DNA of 64,000 nucleotides from Craspedostauros australis (lineage: Eukaryota; Bacillariophyta; Bacillariophyceae; Mastogloiales; Achnanthaceae), in contig JAMXDE010000017.1 of assembly GCA_026770025.1 (NCBI GenBank), positions 930,001-994,000 on the forward strand. The letters are read 5' to 3'. The notes beneath the pieces are model-generated. The model did not search any database, was not told the origin of the DNA, and was given only the letters and a program-made list of their open reading frames with translations. Shown here piece after piece: positions 31,332 through 41,436 of this stretch. The position numbers and the translations under genes are program-made. The first letter of the stretch is position 1. Each line of letters begins with the position of its first letter.

Positions 31332-33065
31332 CTACTCCAGAATCTCGCTCTTCCATTGCTGCAGAAGGTCGATGTTGACGCCGCTGCCACCGCAAACCTC
31401 AATGACGATGGCCTTGCCTTTTGGAATATCCTTGAGATGCTTCTGACGCAGTGCCTCATCGTAGACAACGGCCAGCGCCGCACCGCAGGCGGGTTCCACT
31501 AACATGCGGTATTCATCCGCGAATTCCATGCAAGCACTGACTGCGCTTGCATCATCCATCGTGGCAGACTCCAAGATGCCGCCTGCTGCAACATGTGATT
31601 GCCCTCGCTCAATCACGGCTGGCGTCACGCACGTGGCTCCCAGCGACGTCGCAACCGAAGCGATGCCCGGCAGCGTGACCATGGCCAGCGCCTCTTGTTC
31701 GAGCGACGCGTCCCACGACGCCGCGAAGCTCGCAGCACCCTTGGTTTCGGCAGCGACGACGGTGACGCCGTCCTGATTCTGCGTGCGTGCGAGACCTTCC
31801 AGAACGCCGCACAGCAACCCGCCACCGCCCACGCTGACGACGATGGCACCGAGCTCCTTGCCTTCGAGATCCTCGATAATCTCATCCACCACGCTGGAAT
31901 GCCCCGTCCACAGCAGCGCGTCGTCGAAGGGATTCACGTAGGCCGCGCAATCGCCATTGGCGCCCGCCGCACGTTTGCGCGCCACGGCATCGGCCGCATT
32001 CCAATTCTCGCCCTGCACCGTGACGCTGGCTCCGAGGTCCTTGAGCTTTTGCACGACGAGCGGTTTGGTGGTTTCGGGGACGATGACGTCCACCGACAAG
32101 TCGATATCCTGCGCGAACGGTCCCGCCGCGCTTGCCGCGACCGTGGTGACGGCCAAACCCGCGTTGCCGCCGGAGCTGGAGATGAACTTGGAAACGCCCT
32201 GCGTTTGCTGCATCGATGTGCAGAGATGCGCCATGCCGCGGTCCTTGAAGCTGCCCGAGGGTTGCAGGAGATCGAGCTTGAGGTAGACTGGGTTGGATGC
32301 CAGCTGGGAGAGCGTGGGCGAGTACACGAGGGGCGTCTTGCGGATCCAGCTGCGTGCCAATGGCGTGATGGGCGCCTCAGTCTTGCTGGATGCGACGTTC
32401 TCAGATGTGGAGGCGGAGGCAAGCGCAGACGTGGACTTTGGCACTGGGACGGTGAACGATGGATCCCGCTGCTGAAGGTGCCTGCTGACGCGTGGAGAGG
32501 CAGGCCTGCCGGACATGAACGCCATGGAACACGCTGAGGATGCCAGCTTTGATCCATGCCGGTTGAACGGAGATCTCGCAGCGCCTGCCATGCGTGGCAG
32601 AGTGAACATCGCGGTTGTCATCATCATCATCATCATTGCTGCGGTGGCTATCATCGATGTTGCGAATGATGTCGTGAAGCGCGCTCTCGATCGAACGGTC
32701 TTGCCGCAATTGCGATCCATGACTCTGAGATCTTTGCGTCCGATGGAATTGGATTCAGCCGTGCTCTCTGCGACGCTTGCTGCGCTGGATATGGTTTGGA
32801 TCTCAAGGGAGATGGAGGCACCACGATGGACCAGTGGATTGTGCGTAGTGCTAGCTACGCCTTCTTGCGCTTCGTTCTTCAGCCGAAGATGGACTGTTGG
32901 TTTGTGGGCGTTATGAGACATGTTTGTGGGCGCTTGGAAGATCGGTGTTGGGAAACGCTGTGCGAGATTCTGGTTGGCATCACTCGTATCTTTTGTTCCG
33001 TTGCCGATTTCGTTCTCTTGTGTTGGTGGCAACCATCGAATCGTTGGACTAAGATTCTCAATCAA
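31332..33065 (-). CDS. L-serine dehydratase / L-threonine deaminase (PLP fold type II)
   Basis: Deaminates L-serine to pyruvate, and likely L-threonine to 2-oxobutyrate, using pyridoxal phosphate. The catalytic part (about 235-577) has the hallmarks of the eukaryotic SDS/SDH group: LLQPSGSFKDRG with PLP-binding Lys274, SSGGNAGLA (298-305), phosphate-binding SVGGGGLLCGV (411-421), LVEPACGAALAVVY (522-535) and EVCGGSGVN (556-564). The N terminus is about 230 residues longer than in the animal enzyme. Internal starts at Met116 (position 32720) or Met138 (32654) would leave a basic, Ser/Ala-rich leader with a run of six Met coded by an ATG repeat, which may be an organelle presequence. The frame also has no stop between Met1 and Met116, so the start is undecided. 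Confidence 0.85.
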   Translation of the reverse strand: MIENLSPTIRWLPPTQENEIGNGTKDTSDANQNLAQRFPTPIFQAPTNMSHNAHKPTVHLRLKNEAQEGVASTTHNPLVHRGASISLEIQTISSAASVAESTAESNSIGRKDLRVMDRNCGKTVRSRARFTTSFATSMIATAAMMMMMMTTAMFTLPRMAGAARSPFNRHGSKLASSACSMAFMSGRPASPRVSRHLQQRDPSFTVPVPKSTSALASASTSENVASSKTEAPITPLARSWIRKTPLVYSPTLSQLASNPVYLKLDLLQPSGSFKDRGMAHLCTSMQQTQGVSKFISSSGGNAGLAVTTVAASAAGPFAQDIDLSVDVIVPETTKPLVVQKLKDLGASVTVQGENWNAADAVARKRAAGANGDCAAYVNPFDDALLWTGHSSVVDEIIEDLEGKELGAIVVSVGGGGLLCGVLEGLARTQNQDGVTVVAAETKGAASFAASWDASLEQEALAMVTLPGIASVATSLGATCVTPAVIERGQSHVAAGGILESATMDDASAVSACMEFADEYRMLVEPACGAALAVVYDEALRQKHLKDIPKGKAIVIEVCGGSGVNIDLLQQWKSEILE

Positions 33066-33480
33066 TGGAGGACCGCTCCGAGTACTTCAAAAGGACCAAC
33101 GGAATTGTGACTGCCGACTCTTGGAATGGAAAATGGCTCGTGACTCGGAGTCATTATTCTGGGTCTTGGTAGGTCGTCGTAGATTGAGTACTGTGTCGCT
33201 CACTCTGCAAAAGGACCAGTTTTCGCTTTTGGTGTTACTTTTTCTTGTTGTTCTTGTGTTGGTGGGAGGAACCGGAGTGTTCGTTGCCAACAAGAGAGAG
33301 CGACAACAACAACAACACGAAGAGAGCGGTTCCGTTGCACGGATACCAACAAGAAGAAACGGAAACAAGAACGGTTGTGGACAAACAGAATCGAAACAGC
33401 CATCAACCAAGAGACCGGCAGAGTTGACGGCATCACATACACACCGACAATCGTCATCAACCGAGAGAAGGGAGTTCAAG
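33066..33480. other. Divergent promoter region
   Basis: Lies between the start of the minus-strand dehydratase gene and the plus-strand LURP-one-like gene. A plus-strand frame across it (from 32920) holds a hydrophobic stretch but overlaps the dehydratase 5' end, and is treated as chance. Confidence 0.4.
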
Positions 33481-35326
33481 ATGGTGCGTTGAGATCTTGG
33501 TTGGATGCTTGCGCGGGACGGAGATGAGCTGCCTTGTCGTGGGAAGTCAGCGGCCGAACGGGAACAAGATCGCGAAGTCTTTCTTGGAAGAAAAGCCCGC
33601 GCAGAAGCGACATCCAGCGAAGCGATAGTGTCGGGCATGATCGTGGACCATGGCGATCTCTCGGCTGAAGCGAAGACAGAGAGACGATTGGCGTGTATCG
33701 CGCTGCTCTGCCCCGCGTTGGCTGCTTTCTGACCCGTCTCTCACATGCTTTGCCCGCCAACTGATCATCCTGTATTCTGCCCCAACGATGCCATTCGCAA
33801 CAGCCGACCCGATGCATGGCAGGATTGCCGCAAACGCGGGAGCTGATCGGATTGAAGGTCCCGTTCGGAGCGTGGGAACCGGACACGCTGATCACGGACA
33901 CGTTCGGCAACCCCATGTTCTCCGTGCTCGATGTGCAGCACAACTCCATGGGAGCCTTCGAGGCCATCTTCGGTGACGAAAATGGTCACAAGCTGTGCTA
34001 CGTCAAAAGGCGGCTCATCACCACCTACCACAAGGATGGCTGGGACTTCTGCACCTACAAGCCGAACTTTCCTGGTCAGCCAAAGTACAAGGAGCGTGAC
34101 ATGTACGGAAGTAAGTTGAATCGATGTATTGTACATGATGTACTCCGTGGCATTGGAATGGTGCTTCGAGTCTCAATACCCATGCCTAACATCTCTCAAC
34201 CTTGCATCTCTCTCTCCCTTGCCTCCTTTTCTCTCCGCTTCTTTGTGAACCCACAATTTGTGCCGTTTGTACCTTTCGTGCATCACACATTGTACATCAC
34301 ACATTGTACATCACACATTGGATACTACACTTTGCAGAGTCCATCTTCCCATTCTCCTTCCTCTCGATCCGCCCGTTGAAGTGCAGGTACCAATATTCCG
34401 TGCACAAGGAAGATCTTGACGGCATGGAGACCGTCCTACAGGCCATGCACGGTTGGTTGGGCAGCATGACGGTGTGCTGCACGCCGATGGTCCGCTTCGG
34501 AAAGTGGCAGATCGACTTCCACCGAGAAAGCGCGGGCGACCCAGAGCTCAACATCGACCAGTCCAAGAACCTGCTTGAGGTGGAGCGCGGCAACGACCTG
34601 CTGGCGGCGCTGTGCATCGCCTACGCATTCGACAAGGCGCTGTGCCAACCCCTCGTCACCATCATCGGATACCAGGAGAAGGAGCACATGGACGACGACG
34701 ATGATTCCTTGGATTCCATGGACCCATCGCTGCAGCCGGGCATCAACCAGGGCATGCCCGATCGGCGTGCCGTCCCCATGCAGCGTGGCATCGATCGAGG
34801 AGATGGTGGAGCTGATGGATCCATGTATAACACAGACGGAGCCTCGCTGTACGGCAGGGACGATCTGGGCAGCGCTGGATACATCACGAACGGCAACGAC
34901 GGCGACCAGAGCCAGTACGAGAACGGCAGCGCATACGGTGGCAGCGGCGAGCCGTCCGCATACCTCGAGAACGGCGACGCCAGTTTCTACGGCGATGGAC
35001 AGTCGCAGCAGCCGGACAGCTATTACAGCGACGGTCAATCCCAGCAGCCCGATAGCTACTACAGCAATGGTGACGGCTCTCAGCAACAGCCGGACAGCTA
35101 CTACAGCGAGGGCGGATACTCCCAGCAGGAACCGGATAGTTATTACAGCAACGGCGATCAGTCGCAGCAGGACGGCAGCTACTACGGTGATGAGCAGAAC
35201 ACCGCTGCGGGCGAATCGTACTACGACCAATCCTACGCCGGCGAAGCCCAGGACAGCTACTACGGCGACGATGCCACCTACAACACCGAGGCTGATCCCA
35301 GCCAGCCAGGTGGAGTGATGTCGTAA
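33481..35326 (+). CDS. LURP-one/scramblase-like (tubby-type barrel) protein with Tyr/Gln repeat tail
   Basis: The core is certain from about 33816 (MAGLPQTREL). It continues FGNPMFSVLDVQHN, EAIFGDENGHKLCYVKRR and GWDFCTYK, then a donor GTAAGT at 34111. The intron 34111-34337 ends in TTTGCAG, and exon 34338-35326 continues in frame with YQYSVHKEDLDGME and ALCIAYAFDKAL. The alternating strands and the final helix with an aliphatic core fit the LURP-one/scramblase barrel family, which binds membranes or lipids. The tail (about 34980-35230) repeats SQQPDSYYS(D/N)G five times and ends in an acidic, Tyr-rich segment. The start is uncertain: an ATG at 33481, immediately followed by a GTGCGT donor and joined at 33804, would give 432 residues in frame; otherwise Met at 33816 gives 427. 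Confidence 0.65.
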
Positions 35327-35789
35327 GGAGTCCAGCTGGTGGATGGGCGTCGCCCTCGAGAGTTTGTCATTGCATATTCGCGGAGTCCGAGTACAGGTAT
35401 CGCAGAGCACATATTTGTAGGTATTCCATTATTCAGTACATTACCGTCAAGTGCTCTGAAAGAAAGCGTGAGATCGATGATTGCGTGCTACGTGAACGAC
35501 TGGCTGGCTGCTTGAACACTGGAAGATGTGCAATGCGGAAGCGATCAAGGCAATGGGCGGATGCAACGCACACCTTGTTCCAATCGCTGCAAACGGACCA
35601 TAGTGGGAGTATTAAGAATAAAATGCAAAGCCGGCTAATGCTTCTTAAGCACATACTGTCCTTGTGTTGGAATCATACAATCTGAATGAAGCCCTTGTGG
35701 TTGTGAACGAAGCGGTTGTTGAGGGGATAGAGTACCGCAGTTAACATTGACATGCAGATGATCGCTTCGAGATTCTGTCATGAGACTGT
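35327..35789. other. Convergent intergenic spacer
   Basis: Between the 3' ends of the LURP-one-like gene and the Cys-rich secreted protein. Nothing recognisable beyond A/T-rich 3' flanks. Confidence 0.5.
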
Positions 35790-36476
35790 TCACAGAACGG
35801 TCGCCACAAGCATCCATGCAAATCCAAGGAAACTGACGCCCTCGCCGACGGCCGCGCTGCGATCAGCATCCTCACTTTCCGACTCCGCGCCCAACGACCC
35901 ATCCACATCGGTGCTCGCGATACACTCCCCCTTGCAGTTGACGCCGACGCAGCTGCCTTGCGCGACGTTGCGACAGTCGTAGGCCAACGCATTGTCCTTG
36001 CAGAAGGCGCATTTGAAGCACGTGTCCGTGTTGGGCGCATCCTCGAGCTGTCCCACACCGATGGTGCATTCGCAGTCGGCGTAATTCTGCAAGGCCGGAT
36101 CGAATTGGGGGCATGCGAGGACGAGGAAGGTGTCCTGTCGCGGCGTGTTGGGGATGGTGCAGTACCGGTTGTCGGTGCCTGTCGACGTGTCGGTGTAGCA
36201 GTTAGCGGAGCTGATGGTGCTGTCCTGCAGGTTGCGGCGCAACGTGGTTGGTTCCCACGTCATGGGCTCCTCCAAGCGCAGCTTGTGCTGTGGCTGCGTC
36301 TCCTCTTGCTGCTGCACTTGCTGTTGCACTTGGTGCTGCATCTCTGCAGTTCGCAGCGGCTCATCGCCGAGTCCATTGTCGGCCAACGCGAGCGCAGGGC
36401 TCAGATGGAAGAAGAGGAGGGAGATGGTGGCGATGACGGAGATCTGTTGCTTCATCTTCAAAGCAGTCTTCAACAA
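35790..36476 (-). CDS. Secreted Cys-rich protein with probable GPI anchor
   Basis: 228 residues; Met8 (position 36455) is an equally good start. A signal peptide lies at about 8-32 (ISVIATISLLFFHLSPALA). A Gln-rich segment (HQVQQQVQQQEETQPQ) and a dibasic site in TLRRNLQDS suggest a propeptide. The mature part has 12 Cys between 93 and 185, including CECTIG, CFKCAFCKDN and CVGVNCKGEC, consistent with six disulfides. A Ser/Glu/Asp stretch is followed by a hydrophobic C terminus (VSFLGFAWMLVATVL), as in GPI-anchored proteins. No named domain was recognised. It is likely a cell-surface or wall protein. Confidence 0.75.
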   Translation of the reverse strand: MLKTALKMKQQISVIATISLLFFHLSPALALADNGLGDEPLRTAEMQHQVQQQVQQQEETQPQHKLRLEEPMTWEPTTLRRNLQDSTISSANCYTDTSTGTDNRYCTIPNTPRQDTFLVLACPQFDPALQNYADCECTIGVGQLEDAPNTDTCFKCAFCKDNALAYDCRNVAQGSCVGVNCKGECIASTDVDGSLGAESESEDADRSAAVGEGVSFLGFAWMLVATVL

Positions 36477-37251
36477 GCAGTCTTCAAACGAGTAATGCTC
36501 GGGAGTGGTCGTGGAGTAGATCGTACTGGTATCTTGGCTGGGCTTGGAGGCTTTGTTTGATTCTTCTGGATCGTGGATTGTTGCGGAATAGAGTTACGGA
36601 TGATGTTGTACGTAGAGAGTGTTGGTGGTATGGAGTGAGCTGTGATCGTCTTACAATGATGATGATGATAATGATGATGCTCTTCTTGCTTCTGCTCCTT
36701 TCTTGTGAGGAATGGCTTTCTTGTTTGCCTTGTTCTGGTGGGTGCCGTTGTTCGTCTCTCCAATTGTCACGAAGACAGCGGTTTGGGGTGAAGAAGGCAA
36801 TGCGGTTTTGTATGTGCTCACAAATTTGAGAAACCGCGATCGGCACAACGTTACCGTCAGACGTTAACAAGTGCGCGAAGACAGGAGACTAATAATTTCG
36901 GAGCAAGAGCTGCGCCGTGCTGACACAGGCTCATTTTCATGATGCTGAAAGTGCTCAATTTCGGAGCATGAGCTGAAGAGATTGGTGAGAAGTATTCAGT
37001 TATTCACATTAATTCAGGTATGATATATGAGTTGCGTTCTTTGACGTGGTGATGTGCGCATTGAACAACAAGAAAGATCTTGTCTCGTTGTTCATTGGAT
37101 AAACCACCACGCCAAGCAGACAATTCGACAATTTGGGGATTCAATCCCTCATAGGGAAACGTTCGGAGAGTGTGCATCTATTCTGGTCGTCTCTGGAGCT
37201 GATGCCGTTTCATCTCCGTGCTCGTTCCGGCGGTTAGATTTCAACGGTAAA
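36477..37251. other. Intergenic with GAT microsatellite
   Basis: Upstream of the Cys-rich gene and downstream of the hexapeptide-repeat gene. An imperfect ATG/GAT repeat lies at about 36654-36680. No gene is supported. Confidence 0.5.
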
Positions 37252-38202
37252 TCATGCGGAGCTAGGAGCCTTGGTGAGCTTGGAGCTGTCGGACTTGACC
37301 TTTGGCATCTTCGTTTCCTTTGGCGCCTTGGTCTTGGGTGCCTTCGTCGCATCAGGGGACTTTGTGGTATCTGGTGCCTTGGTTGCGCTTGGCGCCTTGG
37401 TCATCGACGGTGACTTTGTTGCGTCTGGAGCCTTGGTTGCGCTTGGCGACTTGGTCATCGACGGTGACTTCGTTGCGTCTGGAGCCTTGGTTGCACTTGG
37501 CGACTTGGTCATCGACGGTGACTTCGTGGCATCTGGAGCCTTGGTTGCGCTTGGTGACTTGGTCATGCTTGGCGATTTCGTGGCATCTGGTGCCTTGGTT
37601 GCACTTGGCGACTTGGTCATGCTTGGCGATTTGCTTGCCTTTGGAGCCTTGGTTGAAGCGGAGCTGGCGAGGGCGGCTGCAGCTGCGGCGGCATCAGATG
37701 GAGACTTGGTTTCCTTTGGAGATTTGGTCTTTGGTGTCTTGGTACCATCTGGCGCCTTACTCTCCTTAGGAGCCTTCGTCTTTGGAGCCTTCGTCGCGTC
37801 TGGTGCCTTTGTGGCATCTGGAGCCTTGGTTGCGCTTGGCGACTTGGTCATTGAAGGCGATTTCGTGGCATCTGGTGCCTTGGTTGCACTTGGCGACTTG
37901 GTCATCGACGGTGATTTCGTGGCATCTGGAGCCTTGGTTGCGCTTGGCGACTTAGTCATGCCTGGTGCCTTGGTTGCACTGGGAGCCTTCGATGCATCCG
38001 GTGACTTGGTCTTTGGCTCTTTCGTTTCCTTTGGAGACTTGGTCTTTGGTGCTTTTGTTTCCTTCGGCGACTTGGTCTTGGGTTCCTTCGTCGCGTCCGG
38101 TGCCTTGGTCATGCTTGGAGACTTGGTCTGCAGACGACGGGATTCCGCGTCGGTGGATGCCATGATGGCAAGGAAAGCAAGGACGGCGACGGAGAACTTC
38201 AT
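37252..38202 (-). CDS. Secreted Lys/Ser/Pro hexapeptide-repeat protein, silaffin-like
   Basis: The frame opens at 38253, but Met18 (38202) begins a clear signal peptide (MKFSVAVLAFLAIMASTDA), giving 316 residues. Directly after the predicted cleavage lies SRRLQ, an RRL site of the kind at which diatom silaffin precursors are processed. The rest is almost wholly a hexapeptide repeat, TK(S/A)P(S/D)(A/M), with Lys every sixth residue, organised as an 18-residue (54-bp) higher unit TKSPSMTKSPSATKAPDA. There are two repeat blocks, split by KETK/KTK segments and an Ala run (about 188-197). Composition is dominated by Lys, Ser, Thr, Pro and Ala, with no Cys and almost no aromatics. This fits the loose class of silaffin-like, silica- or wall-associated proteins; sequence homology to a named silaffin is not claimed. 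A long plus-strand frame over the same DNA is its mirror. Confidence 0.75.
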   Translation of the reverse strand: MKFSVAVLAFLAIMASTDAESRRLQTKSPSMTKAPDATKEPKTKSPKETKAPKTKSPKETKEPKTKSPDASKAPSATKAPGMTKSPSATKAPDATKSPSMTKSPSATKAPDATKSPSMTKSPSATKAPDATKAPDATKAPKTKAPKESKAPDGTKTPKTKSPKETKSPSDAAAAAAALASSASTKAPKASKSPSMTKSPSATKAPDATKSPSMTKSPSATKAPDATKSPSMTKSPSATKAPDATKSPSMTKSPSATKAPDATKSPSMTKAPSATKAPDTTKSPDATKAPKTKAPKETKMPKVKSDSSKLTKAPSSA

Positions 38203-39283
38203 CTTGCTGATGGATGTATGGGTTGGCTGTGTCTCGTTTCCGTTTCTATTCAAGTGCGATCAGTCTGTTGGTTGGGAGATTTTATGTCTGTTTCACGTTG
38301 CCGTTGACGTTGATCAGATGTCGATCAAATTGTGGTGGGGATAAGATGTGAAGTTGTGTGAGACTGTGGAGAATGCGGTAGCAGTGCAATTGTGCAACTT
38401 CGTTACGACGCAAGTTGTGTGAGTCGATTTGGTGACGAAAAGGTGAACGAGATTGTTTGCAAGCATGTGTTTTGATACCAGTGCACATCACAGGACGAAC
38501 GAAACATACGCGGATGATGATGATGATGAATGGCTCGACTCTCCGTTGCACAACACCAAACGAGTGCCGTACCTCGAGAGAGTGCTTTGTTTGATGTGCT
38601 TTGTTGGTTCTTCTTGTGTTTGTTTTCTTTGCGCGTCTGAGAACAGGGCGAATTTGTGCGATGCGTTGGCTTTCTGATGTCCGCGCGTGTGTGTGTGTTA
38701 CGAGTGCGCGTGGATGGGCGAGGCCAGATATGCGAGGTTGTGGCAGCGAGAATGGCCGATCCGGCGTGCCAAATCGTGCCGCAACGGCCGACCGAGGCTT
38801 ATTGTCGGCACGTGTCTGTCTCACGACACCATCATACCATAACAAGTTTTGTCGATGGCTGTCGCCAAATCTGGAGCGACAGAGAACCCGCTTTGACTAC
38901 ATCGACCAAACATTTCTTTCAATCGTACATATAAAAAATCACGTAATGTGTATGTCCGTGTGTCCGTCTCTGTATTCATTTGCTTCGCCATCCAAACGCA
39001 AACGTCGCTCCTCACAAAACCAAATCTTGTGATCTCCATCACGAGAACCTCTGTGCAAATCCATCGTTCCACGATGATCATCATCGATCGCCAAGTCGCC
39101 TCTTGACACTCTATCATTCCATTGGAGGGGCTTCTCTCGCTTCCTCCCACGCTCCTCACACATTCATGGTTGCTGCTGACTCCGATCGTGTAGATCTCGC
39201 ATCCAAATCAATCAGCTGCGAGCGAAACGTGAAAATCATTACTCTACTTCACAAGCAGAGCACTTCGAGGAACGTGACGCACG
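38203..39283. other. Divergent promoter region
   Basis: About 1.1 kb between the start of the hexapeptide-repeat gene (-) and the TrhO-like gene (+). It holds a GAT microsatellite at about 38512-38530 and no supported gene. Confidence 0.5.
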
Positions 39284-41161
39284 ATGAGCGGCAGCAAGGA
39301 AGACGACGTCGTGATTGCGCAGAACGCCAAGTCGGTGGCCAACGCACCGCTGCCAGCTCCGTTGGACGACAACGATCCCAACTCCAAGCTCGGGAGCATC
39401 CTTCTGTTCTACCAGTACAAGGAGCCGGAATGGACGGACAAGGAGCACAAGCAGATGCTGAAGGACGTCATCGCCCTGGGGCGGCACTGCAAAGTCACGG
39501 GTCGCGGCCGCGTGGCGCCGGAGGGCCTCAACTGCACGCTGTCCGGCAGACCCAATGACATTCGCAGCTTCTGCGCTGGGTTGCGCAAGTGCGATCCCTT
39601 GTTCCACAATACGGATTTCAAGATCACGGATGGCATTCCGATCGCCAAGCTGTTCAAGAGCCTCAGCATCCGCAAGACGAAGGAGCTCGTGGCGTACGGG
39701 TTGGCAAGGGAGGACAAGGCGCCGTCGCTGGCCAAGTTCGCCGGGACGCATCTCAATGCCACGGAATATCACGATGCCATGAAGGACAAGGATACGGTCA
39801 TCATCGATGTTCGCAATGCCTACGAATCGGCGATCGGCCACTTCCAGCCACCGACGGACGGAGCAGAGCTGGTGGATCCCAAGATGCGCAATTCCATCGA
39901 ATTCCCAAAGTGGTTGGCCGATGAGCGGACGCAGAAGAAGTTGCACAACAAGAAGGTGCTGATGTATTGCACAGGTGCGTTATTCTTTTCATTCCGTGAA
40001 TGAGGTGGACTGTGTGCTTGCTTTATGTGGAAGAGTCCTCAAGCATGGAATATTGTACATTGGCCAGTCTGAACATTGATTGCCTTACCAAACTGAGAGG
40101 CACACTCGACTTGACAAGCAGCGTCGCCTCTTTCTAATGGATTGACTCTTATTTGTCATGTCGCATCATATACTTCGCTACTTGGACACAAAATTACTTG
40201 GACACACAACAACTACAACAACGACGACTACAACTGGATTGATGTGGCAATCGCAGGCGGAATCCGGTGCGAACGAGCCACGGCCTTGCTCAATCAAATG
40301 TCGTCGATCAATTCCAAACAGTGCAAACCAAAGGGCGTTTACGAACTGCAGGGCGGCATCGAACGATACGTCAAGACGTACCCGCAGGGCGGATTCTGGA
40401 AAGGCAAGAACTACCTCTTCGACCGTCGAATGGAGCAGATCCCCGGCGACAAATCCGAACATCAGGCCGATGCGGAGATTGGCAAGGACTGCACGTGCGT
40501 TGTCTGCAACAAACCATGGACGAAGTACCGCGGCAAATACGCATGCTCGCGCGGTCTATGTGGCGTGCCCGTGGTCGTGTGCGATGATTGCAAGATGACG
40601 GCGACGACCAATCCCGAGCAACTCACTTGCGTGCTGTGTCGTGATGGGTACAAGGCGCCGCAGCTCATGCCGGATCTCGTCGGGATGAAACGGAAAGCAG
40701 AGAGCCAAGCGGCGGTCATTGATGCAGACACAGATGCAGACAGCTCGTCGCGAAGCAACAAAAAGTCAAAACGGAACGCCTCCAACGAAAACAATGCCAA
40801 GGTGAACATCAAGGATCGATTGTTCCTGTCGAGGCTGCCGCTCACGGCCACAAGGACCAAAGTTGCGGAAACCTTGGGCGATGCGCGCATAAAGGCATTG
40901 CAATGGCTGACGGATAAGAAGACTGGCGCATTCTACGGCTCCTGCATTGTTCAGGTGGAATCGGAACGCAAAGGAGAGGAGATCATTCGATCTGCGAAGA
41001 GTGGATACAGGATGGACAAGAAGAAATTCCGGATATCTTTCTGTCAACGCAGGGCCGCAAGCGACGACGGCGGCGACAATGGAGCTGAGAAATCGAAAAG
41101 CGAGAGTGCTTGGCCACCGCCTGGCCATGTGGAAAAGGAGTATCCGCCGATCGGCAAGTGA
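39284..41161 (+). CDS. TrhO/TSTD2-type rhodanese fused to a C-terminal RRM, two exons
   Basis: Exon 1 is 39284-39974, exon 2 is 40257-41161; the intron (282 bases) runs GTGCGT to GCAG. Joining gives 531 residues. Residues about 38-110 are the N-terminal domain of the bacterial TrhO (YceA) family (VAPEGLNCTLSG). A rhodanese domain follows (VIIDVRNAYESAIGHF), with the active-site loop MYCTGGIRCER, catalytic Cys229. A Cys-rich zinc-type region lies at 309-358 (CTCVVCNKPW, CDDCK, CVLC). Bacterial TrhO hydroxylates U34 of tRNA. After a basic linker (NKKSKRN), residues about 417-493 look like an RNA-recognition motif (RLFLSRLPLTATRTKV; KKFRISFC). The intron splits the Gly codon two residues after the catalytic Cys. 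A role in RNA modification is inferred. Confidence 0.85.
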
Positions 41162-41436
41162 AAGCACATGCATGAGCTGTACAGCATAAGCCTCCGTAGA
41201 GAGAATACGATTATAGAGTAATGCACTCCATTCCACTCCATGTGTGTATGTCACATGCGTCCAAAGCACGATGATGTGACAGGACTGTGACAGTACCATG
41301 ATGGAATGTGGTTGTGGTTGTGGATGGACCGTCGACGATGGCGGCGAGAAATCTTGCGGCGCTCGTGGTGGCGATGAACTGAATCATAATCGGTACCAGC
41401 CGACCCATTCGTCTGTGTGCATTGCATGGTGATGTT

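Noticed and set aside
31599-32537. 312-codon plus-strand frame
   Set aside because: Antisense to the serine dehydratase catalytic domain.
32920-33492. 190-codon plus-strand frame with a membrane-like stretch
   Set aside because: It overlaps the dehydratase 5' end and runs into the probable ATG-donor of the LURP-one-like gene; better read as leader sequence.
34436-35410. 324-codon minus-strand hydrophobic frame
   Set aside because: Antisense to the repeat tail of the LURP-one-like gene; its Val/Ala/Leu pattern is a codon mirror of the Gln/Tyr/Ser repeats.
37271-38344. 357-codon plus-strand frame of Gly/Ala/Leu/Val repeats
   Set aside because: It is the mirror of the hexapeptide-repeat gene; the minus strand has the signal peptide and RRL site.
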